DNA of 64,000 nt. Source: an uncultured Verrucomicrobiota bacterium. GTDB taxonomy: Bacteria > Verrucomicrobiota > Verrucomicrobiia > Opitutales > Opitutaceae. The position numbers were made by a program, and so were the translations under genes. The stretch lies in assembly GCA_903856725.1 (NCBI GenBank), contig CAIOCT010000031.1, forward strand, positions 1 to 64,000, in the 5' to 3' direction. The first letter of the stretch is position 1; each line of letters begins with the position of its first letter. Positions 57,545 to 64,000 of the stretch are shown here, in pieces. The notes under the pieces are model-generated. The model worked only from the letters and a program-made list of their open reading frames with translations, did not search any database and had not been told where the DNA came from.

Positions 57545-57649
57545 TTAGGAGCTAGTGGCTTTGGCGAGCCGCCCATGTGTGTTCGGGTCCGTAGCCACAA
57601 TGGCTAGGACGACGGTAATAAGCGCAATAAGTGCTACGCTGGAATTCAT
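57545..57649 (-). CDS. ilv-type leader peptide (34 residues)
   Basis: An ATG at 57649 opens a 34-codon frame ending in TAA at 57545. It begins MNSSVALIALITVVLAIVA: residues 5-18 contain Val, Leu or Ile at ten of 14 positions. The rest is TDPNTHGRLAKATSS. Its codons 26-28 supply GGGCGGC, which can pair with the following terminator's 5' arm. Layout and composition match the E. coli ilv leader peptide. No ribosome site precedes the ATG. Confidence 0.8.
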   Translation of the reverse strand: MNSSVALIALITVVLAIVATDPNTHGRLAKATSS

Positions 57650-57660
57650 GGGACACGCGA

Positions 57661-57689
57661 AAAGTGCAAATCGGCTCATGCCCTGTCAA
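57661..57689 (-). promoter_or_regulatory. Candidate promoter of the ilv leader
   Basis: Minus-strand TTGACA (57689-57684), 17 bases, then CACTTT (57666-57661), a poor -10. A start about 7 bases further would leave only a few bases before the leader ATG, so the leader mRNA may be near leaderless. Confidence 0.4.
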
Positions 57690-57758
57690 TACTAGTCTCA
57701 GGATTAATTATGCCAATTGAGCATATTTGTCCCACCGAGCCGTGCTGAAGGCATTTAG

Positions 57759-60248
57759 CTAGCGGCGACCGCGAATATTCTGAGCTAAACGCAAAATATC
57801 AGCCAATACGCCTGCCGCGGTGACTTCCCCACCGGCGCCAGCTCCCCGTACGACCATAGGATATTCTCGATAACGTTCGGTATGAAAAGCGACAAAAGCC
57901 TCCGCCCCGCGCAAAGCCGCAGCAGAATGAGCGACGTCAACTTCGATGGGCCCGACGGAAACCTTAGGCCCAAGCGCGCCAGGAGTAATCCGTGCAAGAT
58001 AACGCGGCAACTTACCCTGCGCCTTGCAGGCTGCGACCCGTGCGGCCACCGCGGCATCTAGGCTCGTGAGCGATTGCAAGAATTTCTCAGGGTCATCCTC
58101 ACGTAAATTTTCTGCCGGAACAAATGGTTCGAGTACCACATCAGTCAAATCCACCTGCAACCCAAGTTCGCGAGCGAGAATGATAGCCTTACGAGCTACA
58201 TCGAGGCCGGATAAGTCATCGCGTGGGTGCGGCTCAGTGTAGCCCAAATCGCGAGCTTTGCGCACGGCCACTGATAGCGGATCGCCTTGCACAAGTCGGT
58301 CACAGAGAAAACCCAAGGTACCAGAAAAGGCTCCTTCAATCGTAATAACGTGATCACCTGTGCGCACCAAATTTTTGAGCGTCTCGATAACCGGCAATGC
58401 TGCGCCCACGGTAGTCTCATAATGATACGCGCGGAAATGCCGCCGCGCGGCATCGCGCAAGGTATCGCATTCGGCTTGGGGTAGAGCGAGCGGCTGCTTA
58501 TTAGCGGAGACGACATTAATGCCCAGAGCAAAGGCGGCACGATAAAATTTCTCCATCCCTGGCGCGGCCGAACAATCCACCAGCACGGGATTAGGTAGTC
58601 GGGCAAGTTTCTCCAATAATGAAGTTACATCTCGCACAACTTTGCCCGCTTTGAGCGCCGCAAGTAAAAGCGTTACTGCGGTCGCAGCTGGCAGGCCATC
58701 TTCGACGAATAAAGCTCCCCCGCTCGAGGCAATACCCACCAATCGCACCTGCACATCGTGCTCGCGACCCAACGCCTGATTTTGCCGTTCAATCTGCTTC
58801 AACAAGCTACCGCCGACAACACCCTTCCCTAGAAGAAACGCACTAATTTCAGTGTGCGCCAAATTAAAGGCCCCGTGCACAGTGCGCACCGCTGTTGCCG
58901 TTTGGTCGGCGTCTACCACGCATGAAATGCTCCGAGCAGAAGCCCCCTGCGCAACCGCGCGCACGGCAATACCTGCCTCACCAATAGAGTTAAGGAATTT
59001 TCCGGCAACATTAGGGCGCCCCGCCATGTTCTCCCCGACCAATGTAACCAACGTCACAGGTGAGAGCACCGGTTCGATCCGAAGATCACCCGACTGCAGT
59101 TCTGGCGCTAAGGCCTCCGACACACTACGCCGAGCCGCGGCTTCGTCCTGCGCAGGAATTACCACCGAAAATGATTGGCCGAGCGTAGATTCCGTCGTCA
59201 TCCAGACACGAACCCCTGCTTCATTGAGCGCGGCTAGAATGCGCCCGCCGAGGGGACGGCCCAAGCCCGTCCGGCGCGATTGCACACCGAGCAGCGTAAG
59301 CCGCTCCAAACTTGTCACGCAGGTTGGGCGGTTTGGATCGGGATTGCCAATCGCATCAATGCGCGTGCCGGGAGCATCCGGCTGCGTCGTACTACGGATC
59401 ACCAATGCCGCGCCACATTCACGAAGTGGAATAATCGTGCGCGGGTGAAACATCCGGGTGCCAAAATAGGCGAGCTCCAAAGCTTCATCGTACGAAAGCC
59501 GATCCACCGGCGAAGCCTCACGCACAAGCGCGGGATCTGCCGTCATAACCCCCAAGACGTCTGTCCATACAGTAACCGCACTCGCTTTTAATAAACCAGC
59601 CACGAGGGTCGCCGTATAATCAGAACCATTACGCCCGAGGGTTGTGGTGTGGCCATCCCTGGTGCGCCCAATAAAACCTGTAAAAATCGGCACGTGGCCG
59701 ACCCACTGTGACTGCAGAGCGTTAAATCGGATTGTCGTTTCAGTTTTATCAACGGTAGCGGCACCATGCGTACCATCCGTGACCACAAAATCACGCGCAT
59801 CCACAGGGATCGCCGGCACATCCCGCTCAACCAAAGCGCGAGCCAGCAAAGCCACGGAGATGCGTTCGCCAACACTGATAATTGAATCGAGCGTTCGCGG
59901 TGAACATTCCCTCGTTAACTCAATCCCTGAGAGCAAGCGCTCAATCGGTGTTAAAATTTCATCCAAATCATGTTTTAGACCTTTCTGGCCTTGGCTATTA
60001 AGGACGGCTCGACCGGTTGCGGTGGCCAATTCGCGCACTTGCGCGAGTTGGCGGCGAGCTTGGCTAATATTTCCTTCTTCTGCTGAGCGCGCGGCAAGAA
60101 TCAGCCAATCCGTGCTATCGCCTAGGGCAGAAACCACGAGCGCCAGCGGACGTGCCGCCGCGGCCACCAACTCAAGCACTCGTGGCAAACGACCGGAAGT
60201 GCCGAGGGAGGAGCCACCAAATTTATAAACCTGCCAACGTTCGCTCAT
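57759..60248 (-). CDS. thrA: Bifunctional aspartate kinase / homoserine dehydrogenase
   Basis: 829 residues from the ATG at 60248, the start that overlaps metX by 4 bases; the longer frame from 60305 would run inside metX. The kinase part starts WQVYKFGGSSLG and has GRNGSDYTATLVAG; two ACT-like domains lie in the middle (about 320-470), and the homoserine dehydrogenase part follows (NVVSANKQPLA, EGAFSGTLGFLCDRL, ARKAIILARE). It feeds homoserine to MetX and threonine synthesis. Confidence 0.94.
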   Translation of the reverse strand: MSERWQVYKFGGSSLGTSGRLPRVLELVAAAARPLALVVSALGDSTDWLILAARSAEEGNISQARRQLAQVRELATATGRAVLNSQGQKGLKHDLDEILTPIERLLSGIELTRECSPRTLDSIISVGERISVALLARALVERDVPAIPVDARDFVVTDGTHGAATVDKTETTIRFNALQSQWVGHVPIFTGFIGRTRDGHTTTLGRNGSDYTATLVAGLLKASAVTVWTDVLGVMTADPALVREASPVDRLSYDEALELAYFGTRMFHPRTIIPLRECGAALVIRSTTQPDAPGTRIDAIGNPDPNRPTCVTSLERLTLLGVQSRRTGLGRPLGGRILAALNEAGVRVWMTTESTLGQSFSVVIPAQDEAAARRSVSEALAPELQSGDLRIEPVLSPVTLVTLVGENMAGRPNVAGKFLNSIGEAGIAVRAVAQGASARSISCVVDADQTATAVRTVHGAFNLAHTEISAFLLGKGVVGGSLLKQIERQNQALGREHDVQVRLVGIASSGGALFVEDGLPAATAVTLLLAALKAGKVVRDVTSLLEKLARLPNPVLVDCSAAPGMEKFYRAAFALGINVVSANKQPLALPQAECDTLRDAARRHFRAYHYETTVGAALPVIETLKNLVRTGDHVITIEGAFSGTLGFLCDRLVQGDPLSVAVRKARDLGYTEPHPRDDLSGLDVARKAIILARELGLQVDLTDVVLEPFVPAENLREDDPEKFLQSLTSLDAAVAARVAACKAQGKLPRYLARITPGALGPKVSVGPIEVDVAHSAAALRGAEAFVAFHTERYREYPMVVRGAGAGGEVTAAGVLADILRLAQNIRGRR

Positions 60249-61333
60249 TTTTGGGGAGCCTGCAACTGCAAGGCTCGGGTTAAGATAGGCCCCAGCGACT
60301 CCCACTCCATCAAAAACGCATCGTGGCCGTGAATACTACGCACGGTGATCCTCTCCACTAACGCACCGGCTTGCTGTAAATGTTGCACGAGAGCGTCAGC
60401 TTGGGCTGGGGTAAAAAGTTGATCAGTGTCCACATCAACCACGAGAGTAGAAGCTCGAATCCGGCTAATGGCCGGCACGGTATCGCCCGGTAAAGGCAGC
60501 CGTAAATCGTGATGATCCATCGCCGCGAGCTGGAGCTCGTAGGCTTGCGCATCGAAACGCTCGCGCAGTTTCTCGCCTTGGTGTTCCAAATAACTCTGCA
60601 CGGGATAACTCACCTCGGTTGACTTCCCTTGGAGTGACCGCGGTTGCCGCGCATCGAGCCCGGGCTCGGCACGATAAGTCAACATCGCCAACTGCCGCGC
60701 AATCTCGAGCCCGCGGCCCACCTGATGAGGGTAACCAGGATCGAGTCGTAAAATCTGACGCGCCACATGATTCCAGCCGACCACCCAGGCGCTAGCCGCT
60801 ACACTCGTGGCCAGAGGAACCAGCCGCTCAAAGCGAGCGGGAGCCAGGGCCCCGAGCGTGAGTGTCACCATGCCACCGAGCGACCCCCCGGCCGTCAAAT
60901 GCACGCGATCGATTCCAAGTTTATCGAGCGCCATCAACAGCGCGCGGGAAATATCGAGACTCGTGAGATCAATATTTTTATCAGTTGGAAAACCGGCCAC
61001 TCCGGGTCCACTGCTACCGTAACAGGATCCAAGATTATTTAAGCAAAGAATGCGATAATGCACCGGATCAATTACCCGTCCGGGACCCAACAGCGGCGCC
61101 CACCAACCCTCGGGCCCACCGGCCTGCGCATTACCAGTTAAGGCATGGACCAACAATACATTCGGGATATTTTTCTGGGGCGATTCTGGCGTATCTCCCG
61201 CTCGGCTCCACCACCAGCCGCGAGCGTGATGGGAACGGACTACGCCGCCCCTCGTGAGAGCGAGATCAGGCAGGTCCAGATCAAAAATAATCGGCAAGGC
61301 AGCAACGGTCGGCATGGGGATGACAGATACCAT
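60245..61333 (-). CDS. metX: Homoserine O-acetyltransferase
   Basis: 362 residues, an alpha/beta hydrolase. The nucleophile Ser151 is in LTAGGSLGGMVTLTLG, Asp in VDVDTDQLFTP and His in SIHGHDAFLMEW, with PNVLLVHALTGN near the start. It acetylates homoserine in methionine synthesis. It is coupled to thrA by an ATGA overlap. An alternative start lies at codon 7. A hairpin and a small frame end just upstream. Confidence 0.93.
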   Translation of the reverse strand: MVSVIPMPTVAALPIIFDLDLPDLALTRGGVVRSHHARGWWWSRAGDTPESPQKNIPNVLLVHALTGNAQAGGPEGWWAPLLGPGRVIDPVHYRILCLNNLGSCYGSSGPGVAGFPTDKNIDLTSLDISRALLMALDKLGIDRVHLTAGGSLGGMVTLTLGALAPARFERLVPLATSVAASAWVVGWNHVARQILRLDPGYPHQVGRGLEIARQLAMLTYRAEPGLDARQPRSLQGKSTEVSYPVQSYLEHQGEKLRERFDAQAYELQLAAMDHHDLRLPLPGDTVPAISRIRASTLVVDVDTDQLFTPAQADALVQHLQQAGALVERITVRSIHGHDAFLMEWESLGPILTRALQLQAPQK

Positions 61334-61342
61334 GCTTTCATT

Positions 61343-61543
61343 TCAGATGGTCCGCGTCAACGCGCGGACGAACGATGACTGGCCACTCAACATGCCTTCG
61401 GTCACATATTCACCCCCATTGGAAAGGGAACAGATCAACGGGAAACCGGGACAGGAATGGGTGTGCATGGACGGAAAGACTGCTTTTGTGTTAGGGACAT
61501 AAGACGACACCCGCTCGGGTCGGACAAGAGGTTGACGTGTCAT
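61343..61543 (-). CDS. Possible small upstream frame before metX
   Basis: A 66-codon frame (MTRQPLVRPERVSSYVP...) whose stop is 9 bases from the metX start. Its 3' end lies in a GTCCGCG/CGCGGAC hairpin (61350-61369). No known motif and no amino-acid bias like that of a leader peptide. Its start falls inside the CGTGTCATAGCTTCT repeat. Could be a control frame or chance. Confidence 0.25.
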   Translation of the reverse strand: MTRQPLVRPERVSSYVPNTKAVFPSMHTHSCPGFPLICSLSNGGEYVTEGMLSGQSSFVRALTRTI

Positions 61544-61570
61544 AGCTTCTGCCCCCGTGTCATAGCTTCT
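61536..61570. repeat. Direct repeat of 15 bases in the metX-proB promoter region
   Basis: CGTGTCATAGCTTCT occurs at 61536-61550 and 61556-61570, exact copies with a period of 20 bases, close to two helical turns. The first copy is preceded by TGA, making the palindrome TGACGTGTCA. It may be a tandem binding site for a regulator of metX and/or proB. Confidence 0.6.
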
Positions 61571-61584
61571 ACAGCCTAGCAGAA

Positions 61585-61611
61585 CTTGTTGATGAGCTGT
61601 GAATCAACGAG
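61585..61611. promoter_or_regulatory. Inverted repeat in the metX-proB gap
   Basis: CTTGTTGAT pairs with ATCAACGAG over 9 bases (one G-U pair as RNA). As DNA it contains TTGTTGAT...ATCAACGA, an operator-like dyad. It lies 77 bases before proB. Confidence 0.45.
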
Positions 61612-61688
61612 AAAATACCCTCTAGCAAATAAGACATATTTATGATTCCAGCTTGTTGCGCTAGCCACCCTCGCTACGCTGAAAATTC

Positions 61689-62453
61689 ATGGCTCAACGT
61701 CCTCAACGCATTGTCCTTAAGTTTGGCTCTGGCATTCTCGCCACCAAACGAGGGGTTGGTTTAAGCCGGCCACAAATCGCTCGGCTTGCCCGTGAGGTGG
61801 GCGCGCTCGTTCGAGCCGGCCACCAATGCATTATCGTCTCTAGTGGCGCCGTCGCCGCGGGTCTAGCGACCCTAGGTCTCGAGGCCCGCCCGAAGCAACT
61901 CGCCGCAAAGCAAGCGTGTGCCGCCGTCGGCCAATCTCAGCTCATGCACATTTATGCCAGCGCCTTCGCCCGACAAGGTCTGGCTGTCGCGCAATTGCTG
62001 CTTACCCACAACGATCTCGATAGTCGCACTCGCCACGATAACGCTCGCAACACCCTCGCCCACCTCATGACGAGCGGCAACGTCGTCCCCATTATCAACG
62101 AAAACGACTCGGTAGCGGTAGAAGAATTAAATTTTGGCGATAACGATCGGCTCTCCGCTGAGGTAGCCATTCTCGTCAAAGCGGATCTGCTGGTCATTCT
62201 TACCAGCGTCGATGGCCTGCTGAATGCCACTGGCCAAGTAGTGCCGCTCGTGCGCGACTTCGCTGAGGTTGCACCATTGGTGCGTGATGACAAAGGCCGA
62301 TTGTCCACCGGAGGAATGGTGACGAAATTGCAAGCCGCGCAATTGGCAGTTAAAGCCGGTATTCCAGTGGCGATTGTTAGTGGCCGCCGCGCAGGACTGC
62401 TGGCGAACATAGTCGCTGGTAAACGCGTTGGCACCTATTTCCCCACCCGCTGA
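61689..62453 (+). CDS. proB: Glutamate 5-kinase without PUA domain
   Basis: 254 residues: only the amino-acid kinase domain (RIVLKFGSGILATK, VSSGAVAAG, NENDSVAVEELNFGDNDRLSA, GRLSTGGMVTKLQAA). The C-terminal PUA domain of E. coli ProB (367 residues) is absent. It phosphorylates glutamate as the first step of proline synthesis. 5 bases before proA. Confidence 0.96.
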   Translation: MAQRPQRIVLKFGSGILATKRGVGLSRPQIARLAREVGALVRAGHQCIIVSSGAVAAGLATLGLEARPKQLAAKQACAAVGQSQLMHIYASAFARQGLAVAQLLLTHNDLDSRTRHDNARNTLAHLMTSGNVVPIINENDSVAVEELNFGDNDRLSAEVAILVKADLLVILTSVDGLLNATGQVVPLVRDFAEVAPLVRDDKGRLSTGGMVTKLQAAQLAVKAGIPVAIVSGRRAGLLANIVAGKRVGTYFPTR

Positions 62454-62458
62454 GAATC

Positions 62459-63730
62459 ATGGCTGATCTCGCCCAACTCATCGCTCGACTCGGACAAGAG
62501 GCGCGGGTTGCCGCCCGCATCCTAGCTGGCACCTCATCGACGCAGCTCGATGCAGCCCTCAACGCGATGGCGGATGAACTGCTTGCCGCCGAGGTTGGCA
62601 TTCTCCAAGCCAACGCCAGCGATGTGGCTGCCGCTCGGCAAGCCGGCCAAACGATCGCGCTCATCGACCGTCTCCAATTAAATCCAGCGCGCCTTGCCGC
62701 CTGTGCGCAAGGGTTGCGAAAAATCGCCGCTCTGCCGACCCCAGCTGGGAAAATAATCACGGAATGGACCCAACCCAACGGTTTGCGGTTCTCTAAAGTA
62801 CGAGTGCCGCTGGGTGTCATTGGATTCATTTATGAATCGCGTCCCAATGTCACGGCCGATGCCGCTGGGCTTTGCCTGAAAAGTGGCAATGCCGTCATCT
62901 TGCGTGGAGGCTCCGAAGCGCTGCACTCCAATCTGGCCATCGCCGCCGCACTCGGGCGCGGCTTAATCCGAGCGGGATTGCCGGCCACGGCAGTCCAACT
63001 GATTCCCGTAACTGATCGCGAGTCCGTGCGCTTACTCAGCCAAGCAGTCGGCGTGATCGATTTGCTGATTCCCCGCGGTGGCCGCGGTCTAATCGAGACC
63101 GTGATGGCGCAGGCCCGTGTTCCTGTAATCAAACATTACGATGGAATTTGCGCACTCTACGTCGACCACGCAGCTGATCTAGCAATGGCGGCTAACATTA
63201 CCGTGAATGCCAAATGCTCACGCCCAGGAGTTTGCAATGCCCTCGAAACTCTCCTGGTGCACCGCGAGATCGCTGATGAATTTTTAGCGCAGGCCGCGGA
63301 GCTCTTGACGGCCCGAGGCGTCCAACTGCGCGCCGAACCCCGAGCCCTAGCGATTCTTACTAAAAATAACTTCCCCGCTCAGCTCGCCACGCCTGAAGAT
63401 TTTCGCACCGAATTCCTGGACCTCATTCTCGCCGTCAAGATCGTCGATGATTGTACTGCAGCGATCGCGCACATTGAAGGACACGGCTCTCGCCATACCG
63501 ACACCATTGTTACAGCGGACCGTGCGACCGCCGAAAAATTCCTCGCTGGCGTCGATAGTGCTGTCGTGCTCTGGAATGCCTCGACCCGCTTCAATGATGG
63601 CCACGAATTTGGTTTTGGTGCGGAAATCGGCATTAGCACCGATCGACTCCACGCCCGCGGTCCGATGGGTCTTGAAGAATTGACCACCTATAAATATCTC
63701 GTGCGCGGCACGGGCCAAGTCAGGGAGTAG
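62459..63730 (+). CDS. proA: Gamma-glutamyl phosphate reductase
   Basis: 423 residues, aldehyde-dehydrogenase-like. VPLGVIGFIYESRPNV, SGNAVILRGGSEALHSN, the active-site Cys in NAKCSRPGVCNALETLL and FGAEIGISTDRLHARGPMGL. It reduces glutamyl-5-phosphate to the semialdehyde used by ProC (17.1 kb). proB and proA form an operon. Confidence 0.98.
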   Translation: MADLAQLIARLGQEARVAARILAGTSSTQLDAALNAMADELLAAEVGILQANASDVAAARQAGQTIALIDRLQLNPARLAACAQGLRKIAALPTPAGKIITEWTQPNGLRFSKVRVPLGVIGFIYESRPNVTADAAGLCLKSGNAVILRGGSEALHSNLAIAAALGRGLIRAGLPATAVQLIPVTDRESVRLLSQAVGVIDLLIPRGGRGLIETVMAQARVPVIKHYDGICALYVDHAADLAMAANITVNAKCSRPGVCNALETLLVHREIADEFLAQAAELLTARGVQLRAEPRALAILTKNNFPAQLATPEDFRTEFLDLILAVKIVDDCTAAIAHIEGHGSRHTDTIVTADRATAEKFLAGVDSAVVLWNASTRFNDGHEFGFGAEIGISTDRLHARGPMGLEELTTYKYLVRGTGQVRE

Positions 63731-63849
63731 GCGTAGCGCACTTACTCGTAAGCGCAGGGTGGACTTTACAACTACGAGCGCCTGCGTTCTGATCACCTCT
63801 CCCTCCCCTCATCGAGCCCCTTGGCCATTTATTAGCCTGCTTTTTCTCC

Positions 63850-64000
63850 ATGAAAACTATCGGCACTCTGTTTATTTTTGCGCTCACGCTCGCTTCCGCT
63901 TTACGGGCGGAACTTAAACTCCCCGCTATTATAAGCGATCACATGGTGCTGCAGCAAAAGCAGCCCAATCCTCTGTGGGGCTGGGATACGCCGGGCACTA
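63850..64000 (+). CDS. Sialate O-acetylesterase-like protein (N-terminal part; cut by window edge)
   Basis: The first 50 residues are visible: a signal peptide (IGTLFIFALTLASALRAE) and then LPAIISDHMVLQQKQPNPLW, the N-terminal mark of the 9-O-acetylesterase family (S-D-x-M-V-L-Q and P-x-x-W-G-W). It would be an exported carbohydrate esterase. It follows proA after a 119-base gap and looks like an independent gene. Confidence 0.85.
   Translation, partial: MKTIGTLFIFALTLASALRAELKLPAIISDHMVLQQKQPNPLWGWDTPGT

Noticed and set aside
59644-60228. 194-codon plus-strand frame inside thrA
   Set aside because: Ser/Arg-rich shadow of the certain thrA gene.
61334-61540. SAM riboswitch upstream of metX
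   Set aside because: None of the conserved SAM-I, SAM-II or SAH aptamer core strings could be found by eye; a covariance search would settle it.

Overview
The window looks like ordinary, densely coded chromosome of a Gram-negative bacterium of the PVC group, most likely a Verrucomicrobiota/Opitutales relative. This is inferred from a Minf_1886-family gene (a PVC-restricted family), the TonB/ExbBD/porin outer-membrane genes, and the rarity of clear Shine-Dalgarno sequences. No prophage, insertion sequence or CRISPR array is visible.

Layout. 1-9.2 kb: a TonB-dependent receptor cut by the left edge, a ferredoxin, a rhomboid homologue lacking the usual serine, a Prc/Tsp protease, prmC-prfA, a HAD hydrolase and a small transglycosylase-like protein. 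9.2-13.2 kb: tRNA-Phe and a fatty-acid cluster (fabF, acpP, fabG) headed by a CysJ-type reductase. 13.2-28.5 kb: housekeeping genes (rRNA pseudouridine synthase, folD, response regulator-kinase, proC, Nudix, M24 and M16 peptidases, Fpg/Nei glycosylase, tlyA, nadK, fur). 28.6-37.4 kb: gatCAB, then rpmI-rplT-pheS-pheT. 37.8-38.15 kb: three tRNAs (Lys, Thr, Gln). 38.4-43.2 kb: a seven-gene ExbB-ExbD-ExbD-TonB-TPR-coiled-coil-coiled-coil cluster. 43.5-44.5 kb: a TorF-like porin with a long, structured 5' leader. 44.6-57.7 kb: ten co-directional genes, ilvD-ilvB-ilvH-ilvC-leuA-leuC-leuD-cimA-leuB-aminotransferase, covering almost the whole branched-chain amino-acid pathway. 57.8-61.3 kb: metX-thrA. 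61.7-63.7 kb: proBA. The right edge cuts a sialate O-acetylesterase.

The most notable signals are regulatory. (1) Upstream of ilvD lies an unannotated 34-codon reading frame with 10 Val/Leu/Ile among residues 5-18. Its 3' part carries a 7-nt segment exactly complementary to the 5' arm of a following intrinsic terminator, the layout of an ilv transcription attenuator. It would control the entire ten-gene cluster. (2) Between rplT and pheS a seven-residue frame (MAFRPFF) abuts a strong terminator, with mutually exclusive pairings around it. This is a pheM-like attenuator in the same gene order as in E. coli. (3) The TorF porin leader (about 130-170 nt) folds into several perfect stems behind an ECF/sigma-E-like promoter and could be an unrecognised regulatory RNA. 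Assignments rest on reading motifs and context; no database or folding program was run.
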